Shown here: positions 49,080 to 58,082 of the stretch, piece after piece
How positions within the stretch are numbered: position 1 is the stretch's first letter
How the letters are laid out: every line of letters begins with the position of its first letter
DNA from: Micromonospora sediminicola
GTDB lineage: Bacteria > Actinomycetota > Actinomycetes > Mycobacteriales > Micromonosporaceae
Direction of reading: 5' to 3'
Length of the DNA: 64,000 nt
NCBI RefSeq assembly: GCF_900089585.1
Contig: NZ_FLRH01000003.1
Location: 1,535,001 to 1,599,000, forward strand
Made by a program: the position numbers and the translations under genes
Notes under the pieces: model-generated
Seen by the model: the letters and a program-made list of their open reading frames with translations, nothing else
Told to the model about the DNA's origin: nothing
Databases searched by the model: none

Positions 49080-52000
49080 ATGTCGCTGCTCGCCAGATTC
49101 AGTCTCGCCAACCGGGGCCTGATCGCCCTCATCGCGTTGGTGACCACGGCGTTCGGGGCGTTCGCCGTGCCGTCGCTGAAGCAGCAGCTGCTGCCGTCGC
49201 TGGAGTTCCCCGCCGCGTTCATCGTGGCCCCCTACCCGGGCGCCGCCCCGGAGATCGTCGAGTCCCAGGTCGCCGAGCCGATCGAGAACAGCCTGCAGGG
49301 CATCCCGGGGCTGGAGAAGGTCACCTCGACCTCCCGGGAGGGCGCGGCCACGGTCCAGGTGCAGTACGAGTTCGGCACCGATCTGGACGACGTGGTCAAC
49401 AAGATGGAGATCGCGCTCAACCGGATCGACGCCCAGCTCCCGGAGGGCGTCGACCCGCAGGTGATCGCCGGCAGCACGGACGACCTGCCCGCCGTGGTGG
49501 TCGCGGCGACCGGTGACGGGGACGAGCGGGCGCTGGCCGAGAAGCTGCGCGCCACCGTCGTACCGGAGCTGGAGGGGCTGGACGGGGTGCGCGCGGTGGA
49601 CGTCACCGGCGCCCGCGACCAGGTGGTGACCGTCACGCCGGATCCGGTGAAGCTGGCCGCCGCCAAGGTGGCGCCGACCGCGATCGCGCAGGCGCTGAAG
49701 ACCAACGGGGTGGCCGTGCCGGCCGGGGCGCTGGCCGACGGTGACCGATCGCTGCCGGTGCAGGTCGGCACGCCGATCCGCACCGTGGACGACCTGCGGG
49801 GCATCGTGCTCACCACGGCGCCAGCGGCGCCGGTGCGCCTCGGCGACGTGGCCCGGGTGGAGCAGCAGCTCGCCCCGGCGACGTCCTTCACCCGCACCAA
49901 CGGCAAGCCGAGCCTCGGGATCGCGGTCACCGCCAGCCCGGACGGCAACGCGGTCGGCATCTCGCACGACATCCGGGACCGGCTGGACGAGTTGGAGGCC
50001 GCCTCCGGCGCCGAGCTGACCGTGGTGTTCGACCAGGCCCCGTTCGTCGAGCGGTCCATCGAGAGCCTCACCACCGAGGGGCTGCTGGGCCTGCTGATGG
50101 CCGTCGTGGTGATCCTGGTCTTCCTGCTCTCGGTGCGGTCCACGGTGGTCACCGCGGTCTCCATCCCGATCTCGGTCCTGGTCGCGCTGATCGTGCTCTG
50201 GGCCGGCGACTATTCGCTCAACCTGCTGACCCTCGGCGCGCTGACCATCGCGGTCGGCCGGGTGGTGGACGACTCGATCGTGGTGCTGGAGAACATCAAA
50301 CGGCACCTGGAGTACGGCGAGGAGAAGCGGGCGGCGATCCTGACCGCGGTCCGCGAGGTGGCCGGCGCGGTGACCGCGTCCACGCTCACCACGGTCGCGG
50401 TGTTCGCGCCGATCGCCCTGGTCGGCGGCTTCGTCGGGCAGCTGTTCGCGCCGTTCGCGATCACCGTGACGGTGGCCCTGCTTGCCTCGCTGCTGGTGTC
50501 GCTGACCGTCATCCCGGTGCTGGCCTACTGGTTCCTGCGCCCGCGGCGCGGGGCCGACGACGCCGCCCGCGCGGCCGCCGAGGAGAAGGAGCTGCGCAGC
50601 CCGTTGCAGCGGGCGTACCTGCCGGTGATCGGCTTCGCCACCCGCTCCCGCAAGAGCCGGTGGGCCACCGTGGCGGTCGGCCTGCTGGTGCTGCTGGGCA
50701 CGTTCGGTCTGGCGCAGAAGCTGGAGACCAACTTCCTGGACGACTCCGGCCAGGACACGCTGGCGATCCGGCAGGAGATGCCGGCCGGCACCGGACTCGC
50801 CGGCACCGACCGGGCCGCCGCCCGAGTCGAGGAGGTGCTGAAGCGTACGTCGGGGGTGGAGACCTACCAGGTCAGCGCCGGCGGCGGGGACAACCCGTGG
50901 GCGGGGGGCGGCAGCGACAGCGCCTCCTGGTCGTTGGCGCTCTCCGACGACACCGACGCCACGGCCGTGCGGCAGGTGCTGCGCAAGGAGTTCGACGCGC
51001 TCGGCCCGGAGGTCGGCGAGCTGACCTTCGGCGGTGGCCAGAACGCCTCCGCCAACCAGGTCGAGGTGGTGGTGCAGGCCGCCGACCAGGAGACGCTGAC
51101 CCGGGCGGCGGAGGAGGTCCGCGCCGCGATGGCCGACACCCCCGGCGTGGAGGACGTCACCAGCGGCCTGGCCACCCGGGTGCCCCGGGTGGAGGTGACA
51201 GTGGACCGGGCCGCCGCGGCCCGCGCCGGTCTCACCGAGGCGGCCGTGGGGCAGCTCGTCGCGCAGACGTACCGGGGCGCGCCGCTCGGCCAGGTCACGC
51301 TGGACGGCGCCGCGCAGGACGTGGTGCTGAGCACCGGGGCCCGGCCGCCGGTGAACGTGGCCGAGCTGCGGGCGCTGCGGGTGGGCCCGGTGACGCTGGA
51401 CGCGATCGCCGACGTCAACCAGGTCGACGGCCCGCAGCAGGTCACCCGGATCGACGGTGAGCGCAGCGTCTCGGTCACCGGCACCGCCACCGGCTCGAAC
51501 CTCGGCGCGACCACCCAGGAGCTGCAGAAGCGACTGGACGCGCTGGACGTGCCGGGTGCCACGTACGTGATCGGCGGGGTGAGCGCCGACCAGGCGGACG
51601 CGTTCGCGGACCTCGGCCTGGCCGTGCTGGCCGCCATCGCGATCGTCTTCCTGATCATGGTGGCGACGTTCCGGAGCCTGACCCAGGCGCTGATCCTGCT
51701 GATCTCGGTGCCGTTCGCGGCGACCGGGGCGATCGCGCTGCTGCTGGCCACCGGGACGCCGCTGGGCGTGCCGGCGCTGATCGGCGTGCTCATGCTGGTC
51801 GGCATCGTGGTGACCAACGCGATCGTGCTGCTCGACCTGATCAACCAGTACCGGGCGCAGGGCATGGGTGTCACCGAGGCCGTGGTCGAGGGCGGCCGGC
51901 GTCGGCTGCGGCCGATCCTGATGACCGCGGTGGCCACCATCTTCGCGCTGCTGCCGATGGCGTTCGGGCTGACCGGCGAGGGTGGCTTCATCTCGAAGCC

Positions 52001-52334
52001 GCTGGCCGTCGTGGTGATCGGCGGCCTGCTCAGCTCGACGCTGCTGACGCTGGTCCTGGTGCCGACGCTCTACACCATGGTGGAGCGGACCAAGGGTTCG
52101 CTGCGGGCCCGCCGGGACCGCCGCCGGGGTGCTCCGGAGCAGGTCGAGGCGGCCGAGCCGGCCGAGGCGCCCGCCCCGGAGCCGGTCCCGGTGGGCGTCG
52201 GCGGCGGGGAGCGCCCGGCCGAGGTGGCCGTGCCGCCGGCCCGGCCGTCGGGCGCGCTGATCGACGGTACGGACCAGTTCGAGGTGCTCCGCCTGCCCAA
52301 GAGCCGGCAGTCCCCGCTGCCCCCGACCGAGTGA
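49080..52334 (+). CDS. RND-type efflux transporter (AcrB/HAE-like)
   Basis: A 1084-aa inner-membrane transporter with the two-fold AcrB layout: helix 1 at about 12-30, a large extracytoplasmic loop (porter/docking), helices 2-6 at about 335-490, then a second copy with helices in 535-1010. GRVVDDSIVVLENIKRHLE carries the proton-relay Asp pair of TM4, and GIVVTNAIVLLDLINQYR is the matching second-half segment. Full AcrB-type pumps are less common in actinomycetes than MMPL proteins. The C-terminal 75 residues are a Pro/Ala/Glu-rich cytosolic tail ending in charged sequence. AGGAGTGAG precedes ATG 49080. No membrane-fusion protein is adjacent. It interrupts the thrC-thrB neighbourhood. Confidence 0.88.
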   Translation: MSLLARFSLANRGLIALIALVTTAFGAFAVPSLKQQLLPSLEFPAAFIVAPYPGAAPEIVESQVAEPIENSLQGIPGLEKVTSTSREGAATVQVQYEFGTDLDDVVNKMEIALNRIDAQLPEGVDPQVIAGSTDDLPAVVVAATGDGDERALAEKLRATVVPELEGLDGVRAVDVTGARDQVVTVTPDPVKLAAAKVAPTAIAQALKTNGVAVPAGALADGDRSLPVQVGTPIRTVDDLRGIVLTTAPAAPVRLGDVARVEQQLAPATSFTRTNGKPSLGIAVTASPDGNAVGISHDIRDRLDELEAASGAELTVVFDQAPFVERSIESLTTEGLLGLLMAVVVILVFLLSVRSTVVTAVSIPISVLVALIVLWAGDYSLNLLTLGALTIAVGRVVDDSIVVLENIKRHLEYGEEKRAAILTAVREVAGAVTASTLTTVAVFAPIALVGGFVGQLFAPFAITVTVALLASLLVSLTVIPVLAYWFLRPRRGADDAARAAAEEKELRSPLQRAYLPVIGFATRSRKSRWATVAVGLLVLLGTFGLAQKLETNFLDDSGQDTLAIRQEMPAGTGLAGTDRAAARVEEVLKRTSGVETYQVSAGGGDNPWAGGGSDSASWSLALSDDTDATAVRQVLRKEFDALGPEVGELTFGGGQNASANQVEVVVQAADQETLTRAAEEVRAAMADTPGVEDVTSGLATRVPRVEVTVDRAAAARAGLTEAAVGQLVAQTYRGAPLGQVTLDGAAQDVVLSTGARPPVNVAELRALRVGPVTLDAIADVNQVDGPQQVTRIDGERSVSVTGTATGSNLGATTQELQKRLDALDVPGATYVIGGVSADQADAFADLGLAVLAAIAIVFLIMVATFRSLTQALILLISVPFAATGAIALLLATGTPLGVPALIGVLMLVGIVVTNAIVLLDLINQYRAQGMGVTEAVVEGGRRRLRPILMTAVATIFALLPMAFGLTGEGGFISKPLAVVVIGGLLSSTLLTLVLVPTLYTMVERTKGSLRARRDRRRGAPEQVEAAEPAEAPAPEPVPVGVGGGERPAEVAVPPARPSGALIDGTDQFEVLRLPKSRQSPLPPTE

Positions 52335-52339
52335 GAGGA

Positions 52340-52379
52340 GGGGCCCCCGCTCGACACCTTCCGGATGAGCGGGGGCCCC
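52340..52379 (+). terminator. Hairpin with GGGGCCCCC core after the RND gene (copy B)
   Basis: GGGGCCCCCGCTC (52340-52352) pairs with GAGCGGGGGCCCC (52367-52379) across 14 nt. It starts six bases after the stop codon. It is related in core to copies at 32503 and 63297. Confidence 0.75.
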
Positions 52380-52473
52380 ATCCACGCGTGTCCGCCGCCG
52401 CGCGGGGCACATGGTGAGCCACCTCGGACGGTACGCTCAGTGAGCTGGTGCCTACTCGGGGTGCGGGGGCGTG

Positions 52474-53295
52474 ATGGTCGACGGCGGGGGCCGGTGGGGT
52501 CGGCGCACGCTGCTGCGCCGGTCCGCGCTGCTGCTCGGCGGAGCCGCGCTCGGCTCCGCCGCGACGCTGGAGAGCGCCCGGGTGGCCGACCGCCGACTGC
52601 CGCTCGCGGGCGGCCCGGCCAGTGCCACCCTGGGCAACCGCCGGCAGGACGTCGGCTCGGGCGGGGTGCAGGTCGTCTGGGGCGTCCGCACCGACACGTC
52701 CCTGGTCGCGCTGACGTTCGACGACGGGCCGCGACCACAGTGGACGCCGATGGTGCTGGACACGTTGGCCGAGCACCGGGTGCCGGCCACGTTCTTCCTG
52801 GTCGGCGAGCGGGCCCGGCGGCACGCCGCGCTGGTGCGGGGGCGGATGGGCGGGCACGAGGTGGGCAACCACAGCTGGGCCCACCACGACCTCGCCCGGA
52901 TGGACGCCACCAGGGCCCACGACGACCTGAGCCGCAGCCACGACGCGATCACCGCGGCCACCGGGGCGGCCCCCCGGCTGCTCCGTCCACCCTGGGGGCA
53001 CCTGGGCGGGTCGGTGCTGCACGCGGCCGCGCGGCTGGACTACCGGCTGGTGCTCTGGACGCTCCAGATGGTCGAGAGCGAGTTCCCGCACGACCCGGCC
53101 GGGCACGCCCGGCGGATCGTCGCCGACGTCCGGCCCGGCACCATCCTGCTCGGCCACGACGTCGGTGACGAGCGGCGGCTGGTCGCCCTCCGCGGCCTGC
53201 CCGACATGATCACCGGGCTGAAGGCCCGGGGCTACACCTTCGTCACCGTCTCCGACCTGCTGCGTCGCGCTGCCGCTCCGGGGGCGGCCCGATAG
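52474..53295 (+). CDS. Secreted polysaccharide deacetylase (CE4)
   Basis: A 273-aa exported enzyme. The N-terminus has a Tat-like signal (GRRTLLRRSALLLGGAALGSA). The NodB/CE4 domain shows motif 1 LTFDDGPRP (catalytic Asp plus metal Asp), motif 2 VGNHSWAHHDL (H-x-x-x-H metal ligands), motif 3 RPPWGHLGG, and a late LLGHDVG with the last His. It should remove acetyl groups from peptidoglycan, chitin or another glycan. ATG 52474 is used; GTG 52471 is directly adjacent. The TAG stop is also the first half of the -10 box of the next gene, a very compact junction. Confidence 0.88.
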   Translation: MVDGGGRWGRRTLLRRSALLLGGAALGSAATLESARVADRRLPLAGGPASATLGNRRQDVGSGGVQVVWGVRTDTSLVALTFDDGPRPQWTPMVLDTLAEHRVPATFFLVGERARRHAALVRGRMGGHEVGNHSWAHHDLARMDATRAHDDLSRSHDAITAATGAAPRLLRPPWGHLGGSVLHAAARLDYRLVLWTLQMVESEFPHDPAGHARRIVADVRPGTILLGHDVGDERRLVALRGLPDMITGLKARGYTFVTVSDLLRRAAAPGAAR

Positions 53296-53307
53296 GGTGC
53301 CGGCGTG
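53293..53307 (+). promoter_or_regulatory. Leaderless -10 of the MFS gene, overlapping a stop codon
   Basis: TAGGGT at 53293-53298 lies six bases before GTG 53305. Its first three bases are the deacetylase stop codon. Confidence 0.6.
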
Positions 53308-54549
53308 TCGCCCACCCTCTCGGTCCTCGTCCGCAACCGCGACTTCCGCAACCTGTTCCTCGCCGAGCTCGTCGTGTTCGGCGCGGACTGGTTCGTCATG
53401 GTGCCGCTGCTGGTGCTGCTGCCGCAGCTGACCGGCAGCGGCGTCTGGGGCGCGCTGGTGCTGGCGGTGGACACCGGCGCCACCGCGCTGCTGCTCCCGT
53501 ACGCCGGCACCGTGGCCGACCGGTTCGACCGCCGCAAGGTCATGATGGTGGCCAACCTGGCCGCGCTCGCCGGCATCCTGCTGCTGCTCGGCGTCCGCGA
53601 CGCCGGGACGGCCTGGCTGGCGCTGGTGTCGATCGCGATCGTGGCAGTGGCCAAAGCGTTCTACTCGCCGGCCGCCCAGGCGGCCCTGCCCAACGTGCTC
53701 GATCCGGCGGACCTGGCCGCCGGCAACGCGGTCGCCGGCTCGGCCTGGGGCACGATGACCGTGGTCGGCGCCTCGCTCGGCGGCATCCTGAGCGCCGCCG
53801 CCGGCCCGTACGCCAGTTTCTGGGTGGCCGCCGCGGCGCTGGCCGGGGCGGCGGGCCTGGCGGCGCTGATCCGTCGGCCGCTCCAGGCGCCCCGCGACCC
53901 GGCGGCGACAGTGCCGCGCACCTGGGCGGCGATCCGCGAGGCGCTGGGCTACATCGCGCACCGGCCGCGCGTGCTCGCGCTGGTCACGGTGAAGTCGGCG
54001 GTCGGTCTGGGCAACGGCGTGCTGACCGTCTTCCCGCTGCTGGCCGGCGTCTACGGGGTCGGGGCGGTCGGCGCGGGCCTGCTCTTCGCCGCCCGGGGCG
54101 CCGGCGCGCTGGTCGGCCCGATCCTGATGCGCCGGGTGCTCAGCAACCGGGCCTGGCTGCTCACCGGCCTGGCGCTGTCGATGTCGCTGTACGGCCTGGC
54201 CTACCTGGGCGCCTCGGCGGTGTCCTGGTTCCCGCTGGTCCTGGTCCTGGTCTTCCTCGCCCACCTCGGCGGCGGCAGCAACTGGGTGCTGTCCAACTAC
54301 GCCCTGCAGGGCGAGGTGCCGGACCAGCTGCGGGGCCGGGTCTTCGCCACCGACATGATGCTGGCGACGCTGGCCATCGCGGTCAGCCAGCTGGTGGTGG
54401 CGCTGGTCGTGGACCGGGTGGACGAGCGGACCGTGCTGGCCGGCTGCGGCCTGGTGACCGTCGTCTACGCGATCGGCTGGCGGTTCGCGACGCGTCGCCT
54501 CTCGCTCGCCGACCCGGTGCCGGCGCAGGCGCCGGGCGGCGCCGGGTGA
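53305..54549 (+). CDS. MFS transporter
   Basis: A 414-aa polytopic protein with 10-12 hydrophobic helices. The loop 2-3 motif is GTVADRFDRRKVMMVANL, the standard major-facilitator signature. The second half includes GEVPDQLRGRVFATDMM. It belongs to the DHA3/EntS-like exporters that often serve as drug or metabolite efflux. Translation begins at a leaderless GTG. It follows the deacetylase and RND pump in an efflux/envelope cassette. The substrate is unknown. Confidence 0.88.
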   Translation: MSPTLSVLVRNRDFRNLFLAELVVFGADWFVMVPLLVLLPQLTGSGVWGALVLAVDTGATALLLPYAGTVADRFDRRKVMMVANLAALAGILLLLGVRDAGTAWLALVSIAIVAVAKAFYSPAAQAALPNVLDPADLAAGNAVAGSAWGTMTVVGASLGGILSAAAGPYASFWVAAAALAGAAGLAALIRRPLQAPRDPAATVPRTWAAIREALGYIAHRPRVLALVTVKSAVGLGNGVLTVFPLLAGVYGVGAVGAGLLFAARGAGALVGPILMRRVLSNRAWLLTGLALSMSLYGLAYLGASAVSWFPLVLVLVFLAHLGGGSNWVLSNYALQGEVPDQLRGRVFATDMMLATLAIAVSQLVVALVVDRVDERTVLAGCGLVTVVYAIGWRFATRRLSLADPVPAQAPGGAG

Positions 54550-54600
54550 CCCGCGGGTCCCACGCTGCGGGCGATCCGGCCGGCTGTCGGTGGCACGCCC

Positions 54601-54615
54601 TAGCATGAGCCGGTG
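54601..54615 (+). promoter_or_regulatory. Leaderless -10 of thrB
   Basis: TAGCAT at 54601-54606, six bases before GTG 54613, gives thrB its own promoter independent of hom-thrC. Confidence 0.6.
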
Positions 54616-55515
54616 CCGACCACTCTCACCTCCGGCCCGGTCCGGGTCCGGGTGCCCGCGACCAGCGCCAATCTCGGCCCCGGGTTCGACGCGCTCGGGC
54701 TGGCGCTCGGTCGCTACGACGACGTCACCGCCGAGGTGACCGACGGCGGCGTGCGGGTGACGGTCACCGGCGAGGGCGCCGGGGAGTTGCCGGCGGACGA
54801 GCGGCACCTGGTGGTGACCGCCATGCGGGCCGCCTTCGACGTGCTCGGCGCGCAGCCGGCCGGCCTGGCGCTGGAGTGCGTCAACCGGATCCCGCAGGCC
54901 CGTGGCCTCGGCTCGTCCTCGGCCGCCATCGTGGCCGGGGTGCTGGCGGCCCGTGCGCTGGTGGCCGACGGTGGGCAGCGGCTCGGTGACGACGCGGCGC
55001 TGCGGCTGGCGGCGGAGCTGGAGGGGCACCCCGACAACGTCGCGCCGTGCCTGCTCGGTGGCTTCACCATCGCCTGGACGGAGCCGTCCGGCGCCCGGGC
55101 GGTCTCGCTGCCGGTGGCGTCGGCCGTCCGCCCGACCGTCTTCGTGCCCGCCGAGCGGGGCCTGACCGCGGAGGCCCGGGCCGCGCTGCCGACCACCGTG
55201 CCGCACACCGACGCGGCGTCCAACGCGGGTCGGGCGGCCCTGCTGGTGCACGCGTTGACCGCCGACCCGGCCCTGCTGCTGCCGGCCACCGTCGACCGCC
55301 TGCACCAGGACCAGCGGGCGCCGGGGATGCCGGCCACCGCCGCGCTGGTGAGCGCGTTGCGTGGGGCCGGTGTGGCGGCCGTGGTCAGTGGGGCCGGTCC
55401 GACCGTGCTGGCGTTGTCCGAGGTCCCGGCGGGATTCGACCCGGGAACACAATGGCGCCGCTGGGAGTTGCCGATAGATGTCAGCGGGGCCCGGGTTTCC
55501 CGGGGTAGACTTTGA
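54613..55515 (+). CDS. thrB: Homoserine kinase
   Basis: A GHMP-family kinase of 300 aa that phosphorylates homoserine for ThrC. It has VRVPATSANLGPGFDALGLAL at the N-terminus, the ATP-binding glycine/serine loop RIPQARGLGSSSAAIVAG (about 95-112), HPDNVAPCLLGGF, and the GHMP C-terminal AAVVSGAGPTVLAL. It completes the threonine pathway with hom and thrC 6.8 kb upstream. Its leaderless promoter permits separate expression. rho follows after a 340-bp leader. Confidence 0.96.
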   Translation: MPTTLTSGPVRVRVPATSANLGPGFDALGLALGRYDDVTAEVTDGGVRVTVTGEGAGELPADERHLVVTAMRAAFDVLGAQPAGLALECVNRIPQARGLGSSSAAIVAGVLAARALVADGGQRLGDDAALRLAAELEGHPDNVAPCLLGGFTIAWTEPSGARAVSLPVASAVRPTVFVPAERGLTAEARAALPTTVPHTDAASNAGRAALLVHALTADPALLLPATVDRLHQDQRAPGMPATAALVSALRGAGVAAVVSGAGPTVLALSEVPAGFDPGTQWRRWELPIDVSGARVSRGRL

Positions 55516-55855
55516 CACGCCGAGCGGGACCCTGTTGCCGCAGGTCGGAAGAGTTGATTACGCTCTAGACCGAGCACAGCCGCGAAGCATGCGATCTTCC
55601 TGCGGTTCGGCGCACCCCCGAAGCTCTCGGCGGTCAGCCCGTCACCCCTGCCCAAGGCCCACGCCGCACCGCAGTTTCCACAGGTCGCCGCAGACGGCGA
55701 GACCTGCTCACCGATGTTTGGTGAGTCGGGAAACCGACCGGCTGCTGTGTTACAGACTCCCGCGACGCGTCCTTGCGAGGCGGGTGCACCGAGGCCGCCC
55801 GGCCACCTGGTTCCACGACTCCGGGCAGCCCCGGCCTATCGAGGGAAGGAATCCA
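55516..55855 (+). promoter_or_regulatory. rho promoter and long leader
   Basis: TTGCCG, an 18-bp spacer and TACGCT (near 55560-55565) make a plausible promoter, giving a leader of about 285 nt before TTG 55856. No ORF with a ribosome-binding site was seen in it. Long 5' leaders of rho genes can carry Rho-dependent autoregulation, but no specific motif was recognised here. Confidence 0.4.
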
Positions 55856-57940
55856 TTGAGCGACACCACCGACGTGACGTCGGATGTTTCCAACGTCGCT
55901 GGCGATGCCACCACCGCCGCCCCCACGCGCCGTCGGCGCAGCGGCACCGGCCTGTCGGCGATGCTGCTGCCGGAGCTCCAGAGCCTGGCCGCGTCGCTCG
56001 GCATCTCCGGTACGGCTCGCATGCGCAAGGGCGAGCTGATCAGTGCCATCACCGAGCGGCAGGGCGGCGCCGCCGCCGGAACCCCTCGACCGCGGGCCGA
56101 GGTCGCGGCCGCGGCCGCTCCCGCCCGCGAGGAGGTGCACGCCGAGGTCCGTGAGGAGCGGGCCGAGGCGCGTCCCACCGAGCAGGCGCCCACCGCCGAG
56201 GCGACCGAGGGTCGTACCCGTGGCCGTCGCAGCCGGGCCACCGCCGCCACCGCCGAGACGCGGCCGGCCGAGACGCGTGCCGAGGAGGCTCCCCCCGCCG
56301 AGACCGGCGAGCGGGCCGAGCGCGGCGAGCGTGGTGACCGGGCCGAGCGTGGTGACCGGGCTGAGCGTGGCGAGCGCAGCGACGGCCGGGGCCGCGAGCG
56401 CAACGGCGAGCGGGCCGACCGCACCGAGCGGACCGACCGCACCGAGCGGACCGACCGCACCGAGCGGGGCGACCGCAACGACCGGGGCGAGCGGGCCGAG
56501 CGCAACGACCGGGGCGAGCGGGCCGAGCGGGGCGAGCGCAGCGACCGGGGCGAGCGCGGCGACCGCAATGATCGGGGCGACCGCAACGATCGGGGCGACC
56601 GCGCCGAGCGCAACGACCGTGACCGCAACGACCGTGACCGCAACGACCGGGGTCAGCGCGCGGAGCGGGGCGACGACGGTGACGACGACGGCGAGGGCGG
56701 CGGCCGGCGGGGCCGGCGCAGCCGGTTCCGGGACCGTCGACGCGGCCGTGGCGAGCGGGGCGAGGTCGGCGACAACGGCGGCGGCCGCGAGCCGCAGGTC
56801 GGCGAGGACGACGTGCTCGTCCCGGTCGCCGGCATCATCGACGTGCTCGACAACTACGCCTTCGTCCGGACCACCGGCTACCTGGCCGGCCCGAACGACG
56901 TGTACGTCTCGATGTCCCAGATCAAGAAGTACGGCCTGCGCCGCGGTGACGCCATCACCGGCGCCGTGCGGGCCGCGCGGGACGGCGAGCAGCGGCGCGA
57001 CAAGTACAACCCGCTGGTCCGGCTGGACACCATCAACGGCATGGAGCCGGACGAGGCGAAGCGCCGGCCGGAGTTCTACAAGCTCACCCCGCTCTACCCG
57101 CAGGAGCGACTGCGGCTGGAGACCGAGCCGCACATCCTGACCACCCGGGTGATCGACCTGGTCATGCCGATCGGCAAGGGCCAGCGGGCGCTCATCGTGT
57201 CGCCGCCGAAGGCCGGTAAGACGATGGTGCTGCAGGCGATCGCGAACGCGATCACCCGCAACAACCCGGAGTGCCACCTGATGGTGGTGCTGGTCGACGA
57301 GCGGCCGGAAGAGGTCACCGACATGCAGCGGTCGGTGAAGGGCGAGGTCATCGCGGCCACGTTCGACCGTCCGCCGCAGGACCACACCACGGTGGCGGAG
57401 CTGGCGATCGAGCGGGCGAAGCGCCTGGTCGAGCTGGGGCACGACGTGGTCGTGCTGCTCGACTCGGTGACCCGGCTCGGTCGGTCGTACAACCTGGCGG
57501 CGCCTGCCAGCGGCCGGATCATGTCGGGTGGTATCGACTCCACCGCGCTCTACCCGCCGAAGCGCTTCCTCGGCGCCGCCCGCAACATCGAGAACGGCGG
57601 CTCGCTGACCATCCTCGCCACCGCGCTGGTGGAGACCGGGTCCATGGCGGACACGGTCATCTTCGAGGAGTTCAAGGGCACCGGCAACGCCGAGCTGAAG
57701 CTGGACCGGAAGATCGCCGACAAGCGGGTCTTCCCGGCGATCGACATCAACCCCTCCGGTACGCGCAAGGAGGAGGTCCTGCTCGCGCCGGAGGAGCTGG
57801 CGATCATCCACAAGCTCCGCAAGGTGCTGCACTCGCTGGACTCGCAGGCGGCGCTCGACCTCCTGCTGGACCGGCTCAAGCAGTCCCGCACCAACATCGA
57901 GTTCCTGATGCAGATCGCGAAGTCCACTCCGGGCGAGTGA
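55856..57940 (+). CDS. rho: Transcription termination factor Rho with long RNA-binding insertion
   Basis: A 694-aa hexameric RNA helicase; E. coli Rho has about 419. Residues 1-65 hold the N-terminal Rho_N fold (LSAMLLPELQSLAASLGISGTARMRKGELISAI). About 70-320 is a charged low-complexity insertion made of ER/DR/RGD/RND repeats and an RGRRSRFRDRRRGRG stretch. The cold-shock RNA-binding domain follows, then the ATPase core with Walker A SPPKAGKTM, Walker B VVLLDSVTRL, and the Q-loop and R-loop. TTG 55856 has AAGGA five bases upstream and matches the usual start of actinobacterial Rho. A strong terminator follows. Confidence 0.96.
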   Translation: MSDTTDVTSDVSNVAGDATTAAPTRRRRSGTGLSAMLLPELQSLAASLGISGTARMRKGELISAITERQGGAAAGTPRPRAEVAAAAAPAREEVHAEVREERAEARPTEQAPTAEATEGRTRGRRSRATAATAETRPAETRAEEAPPAETGERAERGERGDRAERGDRAERGERSDGRGRERNGERADRTERTDRTERTDRTERGDRNDRGERAERNDRGERAERGERSDRGERGDRNDRGDRNDRGDRAERNDRDRNDRDRNDRGQRAERGDDGDDDGEGGGRRGRRSRFRDRRRGRGERGEVGDNGGGREPQVGEDDVLVPVAGIIDVLDNYAFVRTTGYLAGPNDVYVSMSQIKKYGLRRGDAITGAVRAARDGEQRRDKYNPLVRLDTINGMEPDEAKRRPEFYKLTPLYPQERLRLETEPHILTTRVIDLVMPIGKGQRALIVSPPKAGKTMVLQAIANAITRNNPECHLMVVLVDERPEEVTDMQRSVKGEVIAATFDRPPQDHTTVAELAIERAKRLVELGHDVVVLLDSVTRLGRSYNLAAPASGRIMSGGIDSTALYPPKRFLGAARNIENGGSLTILATALVETGSMADTVIFEEFKGTGNAELKLDRKIADKRVFPAIDINPSGTRKEEVLLAPEELAIIHKLRKVLHSLDSQAALDLLLDRLKQSRTNIEFLMQIAKSTPGE
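56315..56665 (+). repeat. Short-period coding repeats in rho
   Basis: The insertion is encoded by 6- to 18-bp repeats such as GACCGCACCGAGCG and GACCGGGGCGAGCG, giving alternating Arg and Asp/Glu/Asn. Such DNA expands and contracts readily, so length may vary between strains. Confidence 0.75.
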
Positions 57941-57957
57941 CCTGACGGATCCGACGA

Positions 57958-57988
57958 CGAGGGGCACGGCCGACGGCCGTGCCCCTCG
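57958..57988 (+). terminator. rho terminator
   Basis: CGAGGGGCACGGCC pairs perfectly with its complement across GAC, followed by TTCG, 18 bp past the rho stop. Confidence 0.85.
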
Positions 57989-58053
57989 TTCGCGTACCGG
58001 CTCCGACGGCGTGAAGTTTTTCTACGGTTAAGCCGTGGGGTATTGAAACTTCT

Positions 58054-58082
58054 GTTCATGGTCGGGTTGACTGTCGTCCATG
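58054..58082 (+). promoter_or_regulatory. Three 11-bp-spaced repeats resembling a PHO box
   Basis: GTTCATG (58054), GGTTGAC (58065) and GTCCATG (58076) recur every 11 bp, like the GTTCACC repeats bound by PhoP in Streptomyces. The third runs into the start codon. The match is partial. TACGGT at 58023-58028 could be a -10. Confidence 0.35.

Noticed and set aside
47652..52412. A 1586-codon antisense frame across thrC and the RND gene
   Set aside because: Same artefact; no motif, and it lies antisense to two well-supported genes.
52030..55518. A 1162-codon antisense frame across the deacetylase, MFS and thrB genes
   Set aside because: Low-complexity translation without family features; the sense genes are certain.
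55478..55855. N-terminal extension of rho back to 55478
   Set aside because: The extension overlaps thrB and has no coding character; TTG 55856 with AAGGA gives the normal family N-terminus.
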